Part shown: in pieces, positions 26,835 through 33,477 of the stretch
Position numbering within the stretch: the first letter of the stretch is position 1
Layout: every line of letters begins with the position of its first letter
Assembly (NCBI RefSeq): GCF_020711235.1
Contig: NZ_JAJFAV010000015.1
Coordinates: 86,426 to 150,425 of the forward strand
Direction: 5' to 3'
Length of the DNA: 64,000 nucleotides
Source: Hymenobacter sp. 15J16-1T3B
GTDB taxonomy: Bacteria; Bacteroidota; Bacteroidia; Cytophagales; Hymenobacteraceae
The notes under the pieces: model-generated
Seen by the model: the letters and a program-made list of their open reading frames with translations, nothing else
The model's database searches: none
What the model was told of the DNA's origin: nothing
Position numbers and translations under genes: made by a program

Positions 26835-26971
26835 CCGAGGCAACAACGCGCCCAGCCTACGAACCTGCTCTAACCCCTGAGCTACCGCCGGCTCTGGCGA
26901 GCCAACGGGCGGGAATCGAACCCGCGACCCGGCGAATCACAATCGAAGTACGGCTGAGCTACGGCACTCGG
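26835..26971 (-). ncRNA. Array RNA 4 (permuted tRNA-His-like Y RNA)
   Basis: P1 is ctcgg/ccgag (26967-26971 with 26835-26839). P2 is 8 bp (26952-26959 with 26850-26857). The anticodon loop is TTGTGAT (26936-26942, GUG) and the T-arm is GCGGG-TTCGATT-CCCGC (26909-26925). The 3' acceptor 26902-26908 pairs with 5' acceptor 26885-26891 (7 bp, two G-U) across a 10-nt loop. The D-arm is GCTC...GAGC (26867-26882), followed by GG. P1 bases differ from unit 5 on both strands, so the helix is conserved by covariation. Confidence 0.87.
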
Positions 26972-26987
26972 TGTACAGTAGCATTTC

Positions 26988-27146
26988 GGGCAAAGGCGGG
27001 ACAACAGGGCGGCGCGCCCCTTGCATTAGCGTGTCTACCCGTTTCACCACGGGCCGCCTCGCGGCAACCCGGCAGGACTCGAACCCGCACGCCTGACGGC
27101 ACTAATTCCCACGAAGTACGGCGCGCTTACGGCACCCGCTTCGCCC
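26988..27146 (-). ncRNA. Array RNA 3 (permuted class-II tRNA-like Y RNA)
   Basis: P1 is about 12 bp with one bulge (27135-27146 with 26988-27000). P2 is 7 bp (27119-27125 with 27012-27018). The body has a long variable arm (27089-27101), T-arm GCGGG-TTCGAGT-CCTGC (27072-27088), and an acceptor 27065-27071 with 27050-27056 (7 bp with two G-U) across an 8-nt loop. A Leu-like D-arm GTG...CAC (27031-27049) follows. CTAAT (27025-27029) can pair with ATTAG (27102-27106) as an anticodon stem. Confidence 0.82.
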
Positions 27147-27159
27147 GATAAAAACAAAT

Positions 27160-27289
27160 CCGCCGGGGTAAAATGAGCCTCACTTCTGCTCTACCATTGA
27201 GCTACGGGCCCAGAATTGGCATTCTTGGGTGGGCCCGATAAGAGTCGAACTTATAACCCGAAGTAGGTGAAGGCAACGACACCCGGCGG
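27160..27289 (-). ncRNA. Array RNA 2 (permuted tRNA-like Y RNA)
   Basis: P1 is a perfect 8-bp helix (27282-27289 with 27160-27167). P2 is about 7 bp with a bulge (27266-27273 with 27177-27183). The left loop is the variant TGTCGTT, and the right loop also differs (TCATTTTA). The T-arm is ATAAG-TTCGACT-CTTAT (27238-27254). The acceptor is a perfect 7 bp, 27231-27237 with 27205-27211, closed by a 19-nt loop that itself forms AGAAT-GCCA-ATTCT. The D-arm is GCTC...GAGC (27188-27202). GAAGT (27182-27186) could instead pair with ACTTC (27260-27264). Confidence 0.83.
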
Positions 27290-27311
27290 GGTATCGGCGG
27301 GGCTTCGGCAA

Positions 27312-27446
27312 CGGCCGGGGCAACAGGCGCAGCGCGTGTATTTTCCTACTGCCGCCAAAGCAGCAGCGCGGGATTCGAACCCGAAGCCACCCCGTGAGGC
27401 AACCCGAAACAGCCACGAAGTAACGCCCCGCTACGGCACCCGGCCG
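27312..27446 (-). ncRNA. Array RNA 1 (permuted tRNA-like Y RNA, reduced D-arm)
   Basis: P1 is a perfect 8-bp helix (27439-27446 with 27312-27319). P2 pairs 8 of 9 bases (27423-27431 with 27329-27337). The left loop TGCCGTA, TACTTCG and the right loop TGTTGC are all consensus. The T-arm has loop TTCGAAT (27373-27379). The acceptor has 7 bp with two G-U pairs, 27361-27367 with 27348-27354, and a 6-nt loop. The D-arm is very short. It is the first RNA of the array, 75 nt after the macrodomain gene stop. Confidence 0.8.
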
Positions 27447-27520
27447 CTGGCAGAAGATCCGCAGCAGCTTACGCCGCTAGCGCTGATTGATTTTTCATTG
27501 GAGTACGCTGGTTGAAATGT

Positions 27521-28354
27521 CTATTGAAAGGCCTCCTCGAATGCCCACAGCGTGTCGTGCGGCGGCTTGGGGTCGAAGACGGCAAAGTCGATGCGCTTGA
27601 AGTGGCTGCTGACGTTCAGCTCGCGCAGAGCTTCTGCGAACAGCTGCGCTACCTGCGCCGGCTCGTTGCCAAATACCCCGCAGCCCCAGGCCCCGAGCAC
27701 CAGGACCTCGCAGCCGTGGCGGGCCGCCGCGCCCAGCACCAGCCGGATGCGCCGCTGCATGGTGGGCACTAGCGCCGGCAGCAATTCAGGGTTGTTGCGG
27801 CGCAGCGCCCCGGCATTTACTGCCGGCGCCGTTAGCACGTCGATGCAGTAGGGCTGCTCCAGCCAGCGCCCGGCGTCGTCGCGGACGACGGGCACCGCGG
27901 GGGAGTAGATCAGGTAGTCGCTGTAGAGGCCGTTGAGGTGGGCATTGTGCTGATACATCTCGCTGAACTGCGCAATGCACGGATACAAGCCCGAGGAGCG
28001 GGCCAGGCTTTCTTCCTGGGCCTGACTGCCGCCCAGAAAGCCGCCCCCAGGGTTGCGGGCCGAAGCAAAGTTCAGTACGCCCACACGACCAAACTCCCGG
28101 CAAAGCGCCTCGGCGGCCTGCAGGGTGGTGGCCTGGTACACGCGCACCTCGGCGGGTTGAGCGTCCGGCAGGGCCGCGCCGAGTTCCTGCCCCAGCGCGT
28201 CGGCGTCCGCCGGCCGGTAGAGCAGGCTGCCGTGATGGGCAGCGTGTTGCCAGGCCTCGATAGTCACTTCCCGGCCGGTGGCGGTCCGGTAGCGGCCCGT
28301 TTCCAGGGCATCGAGGGTGAGGCGGGCCAGTTGTTGACGTTGTTCGCGGTTCAT
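27521..28354 (-). CDS. Macrodomain poly(ADP-ribose) glycohydrolase, TIGR02452 type
   Basis: A 277-residue bacterial-type PARG. The signature is intact: NPGGG at 101-105 and catalytic QEE at 113-115 (GGSQAQEESLARSS), plus LGAWGCGVFGN for ligand binding. Family enzymes remove ADP-ribose chains from proteins; ADP-ribose linked to nucleic acid ends is another known macrodomain substrate. The gene lies between the TROVE gene and the RNA array on the same strand. Macrodomains recur in RNA-repair gene sets, where removal of RNA-end ADP-ribose or cyclic phosphate is proposed. The ATG at 28354 is used rather than one 8 codons upstream. Confidence 0.88.
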   Translation of the reverse strand: MNREQRQQLARLTLDALETGRYRTATGREVTIEAWQHAAHHGSLLYRPADADALGQELGAALPDAQPAEVRVYQATTLQAAEALCREFGRVGVLNFASARNPGGGFLGGSQAQEESLARSSGLYPCIAQFSEMYQHNAHLNGLYSDYLIYSPAVPVVRDDAGRWLEQPYCIDVLTAPAVNAGALRRNNPELLPALVPTMQRRIRLVLGAAARHGCEVLVLGAWGCGVFGNEPAQVAQLFAEALRELNVSSHFKRIDFAVFDPKPPHDTLWAFEEAFQ

Positions 28355-28461
28355 TGGGGCAGGTGGTGTCGGCAGCATCCGGACGCGGGGCGCGGCGGCC
28401 CAGTTGCCGCCGCGCCATGCCGCTTGAGGGTTGCGGTCTGGTTTAGAATCAGGAGTAAAGT

Positions 28462-28555
28462 CAGGCGGTAAAGCAGCGCACGGGCATCAGCGGTAAGAAT
28501 CTTCGGGTAAGGAGTCGGTAAGAATGGGCACGTAAGCAGGCCGCTTTACCGCCTG
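28462..28555. repeat. 94-bp inverted-repeat element with 13-bp perfect ends
   Basis: caggcggtaaagc (28462-28474) is the exact reverse complement of 28543-28555. Inside, cggtaagaat occurs twice. It may fold as a long hairpin on the TROVE-macrodomain transcript. Confidence 0.7.
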
Positions 28556-28628
28556 GATTAATGGAATTATCAGGTAGGCTGCCGAGGGCAGTCGAAGCAA
28601 CGTTACCGCCTCGTGGCCTCCTCCAGAC

Positions 28629-28790
28629 CGTCCTGTCGAGCTTGTCGAGACATCTCGCGGGCTGATGCTGGCTAGTAATTTTACTATCCAGCGAAGCGGT
28701 AGAGATGCTTCGCTCTGGCTCAGCATGACGTTCTAGATTTATCAGTTCAACGACGCACGCGAGATGTCTCGACTGCGCTCGACAGGACGG
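28629..28790. repeat. Dispersed palindromic repeat, family B (copy 1)
   Basis: The left end cctgtcgagcttgtcgagac (28632-28651) and right end gtctcgactgcgctcgacag (28766-28785) are near-complementary. Copies lie at 32749-32859 and 39943-40056, with a half copy at 57975-58012. Confidence 0.8.
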
Positions 28791-28811
28791 GCTACTATCA
28801 GCGGAGCGACA

Positions 28812-30341
28812 TTACAGCTCGATTCGCTCAATTTCCGTCAGGGCCGAGCCGCCGTTTTCCAGCGCCTGCAGCACGTCGAAAACTTTGTCGGACCAGCCGG
28901 CGATGAGCGCCACTCCCTCCTGCTCGTGCACTTGCACCGGGGTGGTGCCGTGCCCGGCCAGGTCGAAGAGGTAGAGGCGGGCCTGCGGGGCCACGGCGCG
29001 GCGGTAGGCAGCCCATTCCTGGGCCAGCGTGCCGCCGTCGCCGGTGCTGTTCCACAGCTGGCCGTCGGTGAAGATCATGACCTTGTCGACGGCTTCGGCC
29101 CGCAGGCGCAGGTCGCGCACCACCAAGTAGCCGTTGGTGCTGTAGCCCACCTCGCCTTCGCGGCGGTAGAGCTCCTGCACGTTGCTCAGCACTTGGTTTT
29201 GCGGCAGCTGCACGCGCTTCCAGATGTTGCCGAACATGCCGGTCACCACGTGGGCGCAGCGCGCCTGCAGCAACATGCCCAGCACCAGCCCGATGTCGTA
29301 GTACTGCACCTTGCTGCGGGCCGAAACCGGCTGCTGCATGGAGCCCGACACGTCGCAGGCCACCACCACGCGGGTGTCGGCGCCGAAACCGCGCAGGTTG
29401 GCGGTGGAGTGGCCAATGGCCGTTTCCAGCGCCGTGAGCACCCGGGCCAGGTGCCCGGAACGCACCTGCAACAGCTCCCGGTAGGCGGCTAGGAAGCGGA
29501 AGGGCAGCTGCTTGCTGCGCTGCACCGCCCGCTCGTCCGTCAGCGTAGCCACCACGCGCTCCATCGCTGCAGCCGATACCTCGGCTTCGAGGATGTTGCG
29601 CAGGTTGCGCAGCAGGGCCATGTAGCCCAGCTTGCCGCTGCTAATCAGCTCCTCCCACTTCTGGCGGAAGGCCGTCTGCCGTTCCGTTGCATCCGCAAAC
29701 GTCTGCTGGCCCAGGGCCGACAGCTCCGTTTCCCAGGTGTAGGGCGTGGGCAGCTCGCCGCGCACCAGCTGGTCGAACAGCACTTGCTGCTCGGGGCTGT
29801 TGGCCTGCGGGTGCACCAAGAATAAGGCGTCGCGCAGGCGCACCTGCCCGGCGCGGTCGTACTTGGCCAGCTGGTAGCCGTCGAAGCGGTTGAAAGCCAG
29901 GGCCAGGCCCTTCTGCAGCTGCTTGGAGAGACGGTTCAGGGTTTTGGGGCCCTGGCGCTGGTTGGCCACGGCGTAGAAGGCCAGCAGCTCGGTAATCTCG
30001 TCGGCGCGCTGCACCACGCGGGCCACTAAGCGGCTCACCAGGTTGTCGCCGCGGTGCACCTGAGCCAGCTCCACGGCCAGCACCAGCGGCACGGTGCGCA
30101 GGTAGAGCTGCTCGCGGGCGTACACGGCCAGCTGGGCCACGAAGCGCGGCTCGTTCTGGCGGATCAGCTGGCGCAGGCGCTGCAAGCGGGTGTCGGCGGT
30201 TTCGTAAAACTGGTCGCTGAGCCCGGCCGTAGCCACGGCGGCGTACAGCTCCAGCTGCGGAGTCAGAGTGAAAGCCGCCGCGCCCTCGTGGTTCACCACG
30301 GCCGTCGGCTTGTTTTTGCGGAAGCTAAAGTTGAAGCGCAT
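28812..30341 (-). CDS. Ro60 homologue: TROVE domain plus vWA
   Basis: A 509-residue TROVE protein (Ro60/Rsr family). The HEAT-repeat ring of the TROVE domain spans about 20-320 and includes VAQLAVYARE, RTVPLVLAVELAQ and GYMALLRNLRNILE. The vWA domain follows, with MIDAS motif D330-x-S-x-S in VACDVSGSM and TDGQLW near the end. In other bacteria this ring protein binds Y RNAs on its outside and misfolded RNA ends in its hole, and aids RNA decay and repair. The ATG at 30341 is the family start; upstream frame is non-coding. It leads the macrodomain, RNA array and rtcB genes. Confidence 0.94.
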   Translation of the reverse strand: MRFNFSFRKNKPTAVVNHEGAAAFTLTPQLELYAAVATAGLSDQFYETADTRLQRLRQLIRQNEPRFVAQLAVYAREQLYLRTVPLVLAVELAQVHRGDNLVSRLVARVVQRADEITELLAFYAVANQRQGPKTLNRLSKQLQKGLALAFNRFDGYQLAKYDRAGQVRLRDALFLVHPQANSPEQQVLFDQLVRGELPTPYTWETELSALGQQTFADATERQTAFRQKWEELISSGKLGYMALLRNLRNILEAEVSAAAMERVVATLTDERAVQRSKQLPFRFLAAYRELLQVRSGHLARVLTALETAIGHSTANLRGFGADTRVVVACDVSGSMQQPVSARSKVQYYDIGLVLGMLLQARCAHVVTGMFGNIWKRVQLPQNQVLSNVQELYRREGEVGYSTNGYLVVRDLRLRAEAVDKVMIFTDGQLWNSTGDGGTLAQEWAAYRRAVAPQARLYLFDLAGHGTTPVQVHEQEGVALIAGWSDKVFDVLQALENGGSALTEIERIEL

Positions 30342-30436
30342 AAGTAGTGGTGAAATAGCGTGGTGGAAAACGAATGAGTTGGCAGCCTGCCGGCTGCTGG
30401 AGCGTCGTTTAGGTCGTCCGAACGGGCGCGGCCGAA

Positions 30437-30495
30437 GCATTCCGCTGGATCGGTAGTCTTCCCTTACTACCATCCGGCACCATTGCACGGAATGC
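30437..30495 (-). promoter_or_regulatory. Structured leader of the TROVE gene
   Basis: Three nested helices: gcattccg (30437-30444) with cggaatgc (30488-30495), ggat (30447-30450) with atcc (30472-30475), and ggtagt (30452-30457) with actacc (30466-30471). It lies 96 nt before the TROVE start. It could be a tenth small RNA or an autoregulatory Ro60 site, but the array consensus loops are not clearly present. Confidence 0.5.
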
Positions 30496-30532
30496 CCCCG
30501 CCACGCCCGGCGGATCAGGGTTGTTCGGCCGC

Positions 30533-31837
30533 TTACCCAAACAGGTGCTTGGGAATCAGCAGGCGGTTGTCGGTGGCCCAGCGCTGCACCCAAAACAGCT
30601 CTTCCTCGTTGAGGCGGCGGTTGAGCAGGCCCCGGGCTTGCACCACGGTGCGGTTGGCCTGCACTTCCAGGGTCAGGGCCCGGGTGCCGTCGAGGGTGAG
30701 CGAGAAAATGCCGCTGCGCCCGCGCTGGCAGGCGCCGAGGTAGGAGGCCACGCAGTGCCGCAGCGCCCGGCCCTCGTCGATGAGGTCCCAGTAGCTCAGC
30801 AGCTGGGTAATGCGCACCTTGCACTTGTGGCCGCCGGCAAAATCCTGCACCGCCAGCGGCTCCCAGGTAGTCGTGTAAGCCGGTTCGGCCGCGGGCTGGC
30901 GCTGGGCGTGTTGAGCCAGTTGGCGGTGCCACTTGGCCGTCTGCGCCAGCACGCTCTGCATCGAGCGGCCTTTCAAGGAGAAGCCCGGCTGGGCCGGCTC
31001 GTCGCCTATACCCTCGCTGCGCTTCTGGTGAATCCAGTCGCACACCGGCCCGAGTTGGTAGGGGTCGACCAGGGGCGCGGCGGCGAAGAACTCCACCACC
31101 CGCAGCCAGAACTCGTCGTCGCGCTCCAGGCGGCGGCCCAGGCGGGAGTCGAGCACCGGCCCGAGCCACTCCGGCAGCTCGCGGGCGGCGAGCTGGGCGT
31201 AGCGCAGGGCCTGCAGGAAGGTGTAGCCCGCCGGCGCCTGCCGCAGGTGGTGCTCCACCTTGCGGGTGAGCTTCACCGGCAGCCGGTGGAAGGTGCGCAA
31301 GGCCCCGCCCCGGCCCAGGTGCACCGTGAGGTCGGCGATGTTGACGCCGCCGTCGTGGAGGCGGCCGGTAGTCCAGGAGCTGAGTATCCAGGCCGGCACG
31401 TCGCCGTAGCGGTCGAAGAGGTGGCGCACCAGGCTTTCCAGCTGCCGAAACGGGTTGCGGCTGCGGGGCTGCCAGTCGGCCAGCTCGCGGCAGCGGTGAC
31501 GCTGAAAGTCGGCCACGGCCGCCAGGGCCGGGGCCAGTTCGGGGCGCCAGAGCAGGCTGCTGCGCTTGGCGGCTAGGCTGCGCAGCAAGGCGGCGCACCG
31601 GTCGCGCTGCTCCCAGGTTTTTTCGTGGGCGCAGTGGCGGTAAAACAGCGCCAGGGGTGAATCTTCCCCGAAATGAGCGTCGATTACGGGCAGCGGGCCC
31701 TGCACGCTGAACAGGTACGCAACCTGCTCCTTGGGGGCCATGCGGCGCCAGTCGACGCGCCGGGCCGCCGCCAAAACTATGCGGGCTTGCTCGGCTTGCC
31801 AGACGGCGTGCGGGAGGGGTTTGAGGCGGTTTGCCAT
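30533..31837 (-). CDS. PcfJ-like protein
   Basis: A 434-residue protein whose C-terminal half carries the PcfJ signature (about 300-425): a KVRITQLLSYWDLIDEG strand-helix, then LRHCVASYLGACQRGRSGIFSL, and LTLEVQANRTVVQARGLLNR. The N-terminal half is helical with many Arg, His and Trp. PcfJ proteins are known from conjugative elements and from gene sets linked to RtcB and TROVE; their biochemical role is unclear. It is the first gene of the minus-strand island, 190 bp before TROVE. Confidence 0.78.
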   Translation of the reverse strand: MANRLKPLPHAVWQAEQARIVLAAARRVDWRRMAPKEQVAYLFSVQGPLPVIDAHFGEDSPLALFYRHCAHEKTWEQRDRCAALLRSLAAKRSSLLWRPELAPALAAVADFQRHRCRELADWQPRSRNPFRQLESLVRHLFDRYGDVPAWILSSWTTGRLHDGGVNIADLTVHLGRGGALRTFHRLPVKLTRKVEHHLRQAPAGYTFLQALRYAQLAARELPEWLGPVLDSRLGRRLERDDEFWLRVVEFFAAAPLVDPYQLGPVCDWIHQKRSEGIGDEPAQPGFSLKGRSMQSVLAQTAKWHRQLAQHAQRQPAAEPAYTTTWEPLAVQDFAGGHKCKVRITQLLSYWDLIDEGRALRHCVASYLGACQRGRSGIFSLTLDGTRALTLEVQANRTVVQARGLLNRRLNEEELFWVQRWATDNRLLIPKHLFG

Positions 31838-32292
31838 CGGTCGGGGTGCCCCGCGCGGGGGCGGTTACCGATTGAATAATCAGACATAGTCGGGGCCGCG
31901 GGGGCGGCTGGATGAAGCAGGAGCCGGAATGATTCGTACATGGTAGGTGCTTGGAAAGAGGGTGCAAGATGCCGCCCGGCAATTCCCGTGGAATTAATTA
32001 CCGGTGCGTGATTATTTAGAACAAGAATAATTCGGGCAATATTTTCCTAGGCGACAATAATTGCGTCGCAATTCCGAAATTAATTACCCTGAATCAAACC
32101 CGAGAAAAAGCCATCGGGCGGTGGCCGTAAGCCGTTACCGGCCGCGTTTTCGGGCGGGGCAACTAGCTTGAGCGGCCGGCCGGATGTCGCCGCGCCAGCG
32201 GCGCGCGGGCACCGATACGCGGGCAACGAGGCGGGGCTGGGAGTGGCGGTTCGACATCAGGTAAACGAGTTAGAAAAGCTATGAGTAAAAAC
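31838..32292. other. Promoter-side region of the RNA-repair island
   Basis: No gene is supported. 31985-32110 is AT-rich (attaattaccggtgcgtgattattt, aattccgaaattaattacc) compared with its surroundings and lies upstream of the PcfJ-like gene, so it is the likely promoter region for the island. It contains the repeated word aattaattac (31991-32000 and 32078-32087). Confidence 0.5.
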
Positions 32293-32326
32293 AAAACGCC
32301 CGAATCTGGTGGGATTCGGGCGTTTT
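32293..32326. terminator. Strong bidirectional terminator
   Basis: aaaacgcccgaatc (32293-32306) pairs perfectly with gattcgggcgtttt (32313-32326). It lies 28 nt after the stop codon of the small minus-strand gene. Confidence 0.9.
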
Positions 32327-32353
32327 GCAAGTTGAGCTTCTATCGAAAGAGCT

Positions 32354-32515
32354 TCACTCCGTTGCGTGCGCGCCGAACCCCGGCTGGACCTTATCCTCCG
32401 AGCTGGTTGGCATACCTAGGTATTGATTAAAGTGGCGGCGCATGACGAGTGAAGTCGTTTGTTCGTTTAGGTTTGGGGCTTTGAACGGGTCAAAGGTAGA
32501 AAGGTTATTTTTCAT
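32354..32515 (-). CDS. Small protein of 53 residues, unknown
   Basis: ATG 32515 to TGA 32354 encodes 53 residues: MKNNLSTFDPFKAPNLN, then a middle part with LVMRRHFNQYLGM, ending PGFGAHATE. It is polar with no signal peptide or membrane helix, and no Cys. Support comes from context: a long AT-rich promoter-like region before it, a strong terminator 28 nt after it, and a gene-like codon pattern. It could be a peptide precursor or a small regulator. It resembles nothing I can name. Confidence 0.6.
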   Translation of the reverse strand: MKNNLSTFDPFKAPNLNEQTTSLVMRRHFNQYLGMPTSSEDKVQPGFGAHATE

Positions 32516-32748
32516 AAGTCAATAGTTTGCAAAAGTTTTTTCGAAATATTTTTTCGAATTCTATTCCACACGCATTTCCAGCTTATCAATCCATCGTTTA
32601 GAAATCTATTTATAATTAATCAATGCATAAACTGCCGCTTTTTTTACTGCGAATTTGCTCACAAAAGCGGTATTGAGCGGATTGAGAATTCCAAGTGTTG
32701 GACCTGCTCAGCTCACACCCCTCGCTTCGCATGAACAGGTCCCCCGCC
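32516..32748. other. AT-rich regulatory region upstream of the small gene
   Basis: 32520-32690 is the most AT-rich stretch of the window (tataattaatcaatgcat, gttttttcgaaatattttttcg). It includes the palindrome-like pair ttcgaaata/attttttcgaa. It probably holds the promoter of the 53-codon gene. Confidence 0.5.
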
Positions 32749-32859
32749 CGTCATGTCGAGCGAAGTCGAGACATCTCGCGTGCTGATGTTAGGGAGTAAT
32801 CAACCTGAGAAAGAGAAATTACTATCCGGCGAGATGTCTCGACTTCGCTCGACATGACG
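32749..32859. repeat. Dispersed palindromic repeat, family B (copy 2)
   Basis: cgtcatgtcgagcgaagtcg (32749-32768) is mirrored by cgacttcgctcgacatgacg (32840-32859), a perfect 20-bp inverted repeat. Confidence 0.9.
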
Positions 32860-33019
32860 TTCTGGTAGGCTGTTCAACGACACAAGTACTCAACCGCGGC
32901 CTGCTGCGGCTAGTATCCGGCCGCATTAGCAGGCCGCCCGACAGTCGCGCATTGCAGCCCGCGCTGCTTACCGGGCACCGCGCACCCCGAGTTTCCCGCG
33001 CCCGGTGAATCTTTGCCGC

Positions 33020-33415
33020 ATGATCGACAAAGTAGCCTGGCTCTGCTGGCAAGACGGCCGCATCCTGAGCACCCGCAGCCGCGGCAAAGACCGGTTTTAC
33101 TTTCCCGGCGGCAAGCGCGAAGCCGGCGAAACCGACGCGCAAACCCTACGACGCGAAATCGAAGAGGAGCTGACCGTGCACCTGCGGCCCGACAGCCTGC
33201 GCTACCTCGGCACCTTCGAGGCGCAGGCCCACGGCCACCCGGCCGGCGTGCTGGTGCGCATGATCTGCTACGCGGCCGAGTACGAGGGCACGCTGCAGCC
33301 CGCCCACGAAATCGAGGAAGTAACGTGGCTCACGTACCAGGACCGCCCGCGCGTGTCGGCGGTGGACCAGCTCATCTTCGACTGGCTGCGCGAGCAGGGT
33401 GTGCTGGCGGACTAA
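33020..33415 (+). CDS. NUDIX hydrolase
   Basis: A 131-residue NUDIX protein. The Nudix box runs from about residue 30 to 51 (GGKREAGETDAQTLRREIEE plus L), matching G-x5-E-x7-REUxEE. It hydrolyses nucleoside diphosphates linked to another group; the N-terminus with LSTRSRGKDRFYFPGG and EGTLQPAHEIEEVTWL resembles the MutT-like group. A TTTG box ends only 4 nt before the ATG (33020), so the message may be nearly leaderless. An NTP or NDP-sugar substrate cannot be told apart. Confidence 0.9.
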   Translation: MIDKVAWLCWQDGRILSTRSRGKDRFYFPGGKREAGETDAQTLRREIEEELTVHLRPDSLRYLGTFEAQAHGHPAGVLVRMICYAAEYEGTLQPAHEIEEVTWLTYQDRPRVSAVDQLIFDWLREQGVLAD

Positions 33416-33453
33416 CCGCGGCACCGGGCCCTACCCATTCGCGGCCCGGCCCG

Positions 33454-33461
33454 TAGACTTG
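33454..33461 (+). promoter_or_regulatory. Candidate -7 box TAGACTTG
   Basis: TAnnTTTG-like box 16 nt before the ATG of the deacetylase gene at 33478. Confidence 0.5.
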
Positions 33462-33477
33462 CAGCGTATTCCGCGCC

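Noticed and set aside
26153..27446. CRISPR array
   Set aside because: Units are about 130-150 nt with conserved short motifs and internal pairing, not identical direct repeats with unique spacers.
26400..27450. Ordinary tRNA gene cluster
   Set aside because: T-arms and D-arms are there, but in reversed order within each unit, and no unit folds as a normal linear tRNA in the order found.
30342..31982. Long upstream extension of the TROVE reading frame
   Set aside because: It runs antisense-free but in another frame through the PcfJ-like gene and is Arg/Pro-rich. The TROVE family start is at 30341.
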